From CALNYZ01 sp942490945 (GTDB lineage Bacteria; Pseudomonadota; Gammaproteobacteria; UBA6429; Thiohalophilaceae): a stretch of DNA of 64,000 nt. Where the stretch lies: NCBI GenBank assembly GCA_942490945.1, contig CALNYZ010000018.1, forward strand, positions 2,046,001 through 2,110,000, in the 5' to 3' direction. Made by a program: the position numbers and the translations under genes. The notes beneath the pieces were generated by a model. It was not told the DNA's origin. It saw nothing but the letters and a program-made list of their open reading frames with translations, and made no database searches. Positions 61,139 to 64,000 of this stretch are shown here, one piece after another (positions within the stretch are counted from its first letter, which is position 1; the number at the start of each line of letters is the position of its first letter).

Positions 61139-61930
61139 TCAGGTTATCGCTGCAACTTCGGTATTACTGGATATTTCACCTAACAAGTCCGTGAGTAACA
61201 TGGAGTATGCCTGGCTACCACGTGAAGCGGGTAACATGATCGGTAATGGCACGCCCATTTCACTTGCAGAGCGAAACTTTGTGTCGATCGGAATGACTTG
61301 TCGCCATATGTTGTCTTGATAGGCTTCACGTAATTTTCGTAAACTATCAATGGATGCCCGTGTGCGACGATCAAACATCACAGGCAAAATTGTATATTCG
61401 ATCTCTTTCCTGCGCGCTTTCATGATCATTTGTAATGTGCGCAACATTCTTTCCAGTCCTTTGATAGCCAGAAATTCAGTTTGTACCGGCAATAATAAAT
61501 GATGACAGGCAGCGAGAGCATTCACCATCAGAATCCCCAATATCGGCGGACAATCTATCAGGGCGAAATCATATTCCTGATCAAGCGCAAGTAACACATT
61601 TTTTATCACCAGTCCTTTACCATCTTGCGAACCAAGCTGTTTATCGAGCGTCGCCATAGCCGTTGACGCCGGTAACAAATGTATATTTGGAAATTTGGTC
61701 TTGCGAATAACCTGTACAGGATGAAAGGAAGCATCATTATGGAATAAATGATAAATACTTGGTTCAATTTCATCAGGATCGTATTGAAAATAGGTAGTTA
61801 ATGAGCCGTGTGGATCAAGATCCACCAGTAACACGCGCTTTCCAAGTAAAGATAAATGTCCTGCCAATGATACAGCCGTAGTTGTTTTCGCTACCCCACC
61901 TTTCTGATTTGCTATTGCCCAGACGTTCAT
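61139..61930 (-). CDS. parC: ParA-family ATPase of the chemotaxis operon (ParC-like)
   Basis: 263 residues. Deviant Walker A NQKGGVAKTTTAVSLAGHL (residues 8-26), Walker A' LVDLDPHGSLTTYF, and LIDCPPILG. No DNA-binding tail. In Vibrio and Pseudomonas the homologue (ParC) positions chemotaxis arrays at the pole; it is not the topoisomerase IV subunit of the same name. Overlaps motD by 4 bp and is followed by parP after 1 bp. Confidence 0.9.
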   Translation of the reverse strand: MNVWAIANQKGGVAKTTTAVSLAGHLSLLGKRVLLVDLDPHGSLTTYFQYDPDEIEPSIYHLFHNDASFHPVQVIRKTKFPNIHLLPASTAMATLDKQLGSQDGKGLVIKNVLLALDQEYDFALIDCPPILGILMVNALAACHHLLLPVQTEFLAIKGLERMLRTLQMIMKARRKEIEYTILPVMFDRRTRASIDSLRKLREAYQDNIWRQVIPIDTKFRSASEMGVPLPIMLPASRGSQAYSMLLTDLLGEISSNTEVAAIT

Positions 61931-62721
61931 GGTGCGACCTTACGATTATTATCAAGTTGTGTAATGCGACGGGCATTCTTGTCTGCCAGAATTATTACTA
62001 CAACACGGCGATTCTGACTACGACCCTTGTATGTTGCATTACTTGCTGCCGGTTTGAACTCACCATGGCCAACAACAGTCAGCTTTTCCGGATCAACGCC
62101 GGCATCACTTAACAAACGAACCACACTGGCTGCGCGCGACGCTGACAGCTCCCAGTTGGTGGGATACAAGGGAGTTTTAATCGGTACATTATCCGTATGG
62201 CCTTCTACCTGGATATAGTTTGGAAGTTTTTTTAATACTGCCGCTAACCCGCGCAATGCGGGCGTTGCGTCGTTTTCCAGTACTGCACTGCCAGTATCAA
62301 ACAATATATTGGTATTCATTTCTACTTCCACCCATAGTTTATCCTGTTTGACTTTAATCAGATTATCATTAATGAGTGGTTTTAATGCATTCTTTACGTC
62401 ATCAGCAATGCGTTTCATTTTCAGATCATTGTCCGGCACTTCATCTTTAGGAACCGGGATAATAGTCTTTTTTAAATCTGTTTTATCCTCAGGAATCAGC
62501 GTACTGTTTGGTTTGCCAAGCTGAATTGGCTCCTTGGATTTCGGTGCGGTATTGAATGCTGCAATCATTGTGTCAGATAAGACGCGGTATTTTCCTTCAT
62601 TAACTGATGATATAGCATACATAACAACAAAAAATGCAAACAGAAGTGTTATAAAATCAGCATAGGAGACAAGCCATCTGTCAAGGTTGTCATGGTCTAC
62701 TTTTTTTTCTCTACGTGCCAT
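61927..62721 (-). CDS. motD: Flagellar stator protein MotD (MotB-like)
   Basis: 264 residues. A single transmembrane helix near the N-terminus with the proton-binding Asp (YADFITLLFAFFVVMYAIS, about residue 22). Then the plug region (EGKYRVLSDTM). The C-terminal OmpA-like peptidoglycan-binding domain is complete (FDTGSAVLENDATPALRGL, VEGHTDNVPI, NWELSASRAASVVRLL, NRRVVVIIL). Pairs with MotC. The order motC-motD and the start MARREKK are Pseudomonas-like. Confidence 0.95.
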   Translation of the reverse strand: MARREKKVDHDNLDRWLVSYADFITLLFAFFVVMYAISSVNEGKYRVLSDTMIAAFNTAPKSKEPIQLGKPNSTLIPEDKTDLKKTIIPVPKDEVPDNDLKMKRIADDVKNALKPLINDNLIKVKQDKLWVEVEMNTNILFDTGSAVLENDATPALRGLAAVLKKLPNYIQVEGHTDNVPIKTPLYPTNWELSASRAASVVRLLSDAGVDPEKLTVVGHGEFKPAASNATYKGRSQNRRVVVIILADKNARRITQLDNNRKVAP

Positions 62722-62732
62722 TGCTTGAGTTC

Positions 62733-63479
62733 TTACTGGATATAACCAAATAATTTTGTTTCAATGTTGCGGGGGTTTTCACCCTCAGCTATGGACACCA
62801 TACCTTCTACAATCATGTCTCGATAATGAATTTGATCGCTAACAATACTCTTCAGCTTGTTTGCGACGGGGATAAATATTAAATTTGCGGCGCCGACGCC
62901 ATATATTGTTGCGACAAATGCAATCGCAATACCATCACCCAATTTATCGGGCTCGGACAGATTCCCCATAACCTGTATCAAACCGAGAACGGCACCAATA
63001 ATTCCGATGGTGGGGCTATACCCTCCCATACTTTCGTAAACTTTCGCAGCCAACAAGTCGTATCGCTCGCGAGTATTAATCTCAACATCAAGTATTTCGC
63101 GAATCGAGTTTGGTTCGCTGCCATCAATCAGCAATTGCAAACCTTTACGGGAAAACGGATCATGTTCCGTCTCTTCTATATTTTCTAATCCAAGCAATCC
63201 TTCTTTACGGGCTATATTGCTCCAAGACACCAGTTTTGCAATGGTCTTTTCAACCGGTTGTTTTGGTGTCAGAAATATCCAGGTACTCATCTTGACAGCG
63301 CGCATGAATATTCGATAAGGCGATTGCAACATCACAGCACCCAGGGTACCACCGATCACAATCAGTAATGCGGGGCCATTAACCAGTGTCTTTAATGTGC
63401 CACCTTCAAGGAACTGACCAACCAGTACAGCAGTTATCCCGACTACCAGTCCTATCAGGCTTAATAAGTCTATTCTCAT
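62733..63479 (-). CDS. motC: Flagellar stator protein MotC (MotA-like)
   Basis: 248 residues with four transmembrane helices (MRIDLLSLIGLVVGITAVLVG, ALLIVIGGTLGAVM, then two at about 148-168 and 180-200). Cytosolic loop with charged residues NIARKEGLLGLENIEETEHD for rotor contact. The conserved Pro in SPTIGIIGAVLGLI (helix 3) is present. Proton channel with MotD. Confidence 0.95.
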   Translation of the reverse strand: MRIDLLSLIGLVVGITAVLVGQFLEGGTLKTLVNGPALLIVIGGTLGAVMLQSPYRIFMRAVKMSTWIFLTPKQPVEKTIAKLVSWSNIARKEGLLGLENIEETEHDPFSRKGLQLLIDGSEPNSIREILDVEINTRERYDLLAAKVYESMGGYSPTIGIIGAVLGLIQVMGNLSEPDKLGDGIAIAFVATIYGVGAANLIFIPVANKLKSIVSDQIHYRDMIVEGMVSIAEGENPRNIETKLFGYIQ

Positions 63480-63484
63480 AGTTT

Positions 63485-64000
63485 TCAGACACGCTGCGCG
63501 ATTTGTTTGCCAATTTCATCCACGTCCAGTATTTTTTCCGTTATGCCAGCTTCCGCTACCGCTGCAGGCATACCATAAACAACCGAACTTTTCTCATCTT
63601 GCGCCCAGATGACTGAACCGCGTTTACTCAATTCCGTAGCTCCCTTACATCCATCAGCGCCCATCCCTGTCAGAATAACGGCAAGTGTACTATCCGGATA
63701 AACTGTACAAATTGAAGCGAAAGTTACATCAACGGAAGGTTTATATGTTTGGCCTTCCATGGTGTCATCAATATTTATAATTGCGCCCGAACCATTTTGT
63801 TTTATCATCATCTGTTTTCCACCCGGCGCCAGATAAGCCGTACCTGCAGTCAATTTTTCACCGTGTTCTGCTTCTTTGACTGTAATTGCACACAACTGAT
63901 CCAGACGTTTCGCAAAGGCAGGAGTAAAACTTGCCGGCATGTGCTGAACCAGCAAGATAGGTACAGAAATGTTTTCCGGCAACATGGTTAATACTTTTTG
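63485..64000 (-). CDS. cheB: Chemotaxis methylesterase CheB, C-terminal part, cut by the window edge
   Basis: The frame is open to the window edge, giving 171 residues of the catalytic domain. LLVQHMPASFTPAFAKRLDQL contains the catalytic His; VILTGMGADGCKGATEL contains the catalytic Asp. The nucleophile Ser lies beyond the edge. YGMPAAVAEAGIT and the C-terminal IGKQIAQRV are typical. The internal ATG at 63985 is not the start. Removes methyl groups from chemoreceptors when phosphorylated by CheA. Five bases separate it from motC. Confidence 0.95.
   Translation of the reverse strand, partial: QKVLTMLPENISVPILLVQHMPASFTPAFAKRLDQLCAITVKEAEHGEKLTAGTAYLAPGGKQMMIKQNGSGAIINIDDTMEGQTYKPSVDVTFASICTVYPDSTLAVILTGMGADGCKGATELSKRGSVIWAQDEKSSVVYGMPAAVAEAGITEKILDVDEIGKQIAQRV

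Noticed and set aside
1..64000. tRNA, rRNA, prophage, toxin-antitoxin or defence island
   Set aside because: I searched by eye for tRNA arms, phage structural genes, restriction or Cas motifs and small paired toxin genes and found none that could be supported.

Overview
The window reads as a chromosomal segment of a motile, polarly flagellated gammaproteobacterium of moderate to low GC. No 16S rRNA or other phylogenetic marker is present, so nothing finer is claimed. The evidence is gene order. The chain leuC-leuD-leuB-asd-usg-fimV-truA, followed by trpF-trpB-trpA-accD-folC-dedD-cvpA-purF-metZ, is the Pseudomonas-like gammaproteobacterial arrangement. The chemotaxis block cheB-motC-motD-parC-parP-cheW-DUF2802 at the right end also follows Pseudomonas/Vibrio order. 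I found no rRNA, tRNA, CRISPR array, intact insertion sequence or phage gene.

Left part (1-26 kb): a 5'-truncated NUDIX gene, then a long minus-strand housekeeping series (uup, metZ, purF, cvpA, dedD, folC, accD, trpA, trpB, trpF). metZ sits behind a strong promoter, a SAM-II-like aptamer and an intrinsic terminator whose 5' side can pair with the aptamer core, which looks like a complete transcriptional SAM switch. Two plus-strand genes (ppsA and a secreted SodC-fold protein without metal ligands) interrupt the usual trpF/truA junction. Then follow truA, fimV, usg, asd and leuB/leuD/leuC, with a divergent LysR regulator. The gaps of the leu region carry three copies of a small dispersed repeat built around a bulged hairpin, and the leuC 3' end is duplicated across one copy.

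Middle (26-36.4 kb): an AT-rich accessory stretch with an FAD oxidase gene broken by an in-frame stop, a small S4 RNA-binding protein and a Cys/His-rich unknown. It is followed by katG, an HDOD-GAF-GGDEF diguanylate cyclase, about 770 bp of apparently decayed DNA, an unrecognised 468-residue protein and a zinc-free medium-chain dehydrogenase.

36.5-47.2 kb: a compact exosortase A (PEP-CTERM type) exopolysaccharide operon: xrtA with fused EpsI domain, a glycosyltransferase-like membrane protein, export lipoprotein, chain-length protein, tyrosine kinase, outer-membrane beta-barrel, AAA ATPase, polysaccharide deacetylase and FemAB-like protein. Divergent from it are a receiver-domain regulator and a 2OG-Fe(II) oxygenase. 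No PEP-CTERM substrate and no PrsK/PrsR pair lies in the window.

48.4-57.3 kb: a Helicobacter-type malate:quinone oxidoreductase, an MFS transporter, aroC, prmB, mog, the three-gene AmmeMemoRadiSam set (amrS divergent from amrB-amrA), and a membrane protein with GYF_2-like and pentapeptide-repeat domains. 57.4-64 kb: a FliK-like/FlhB-like pair and the chemotaxis/stator operon, running off the right edge inside cheB.
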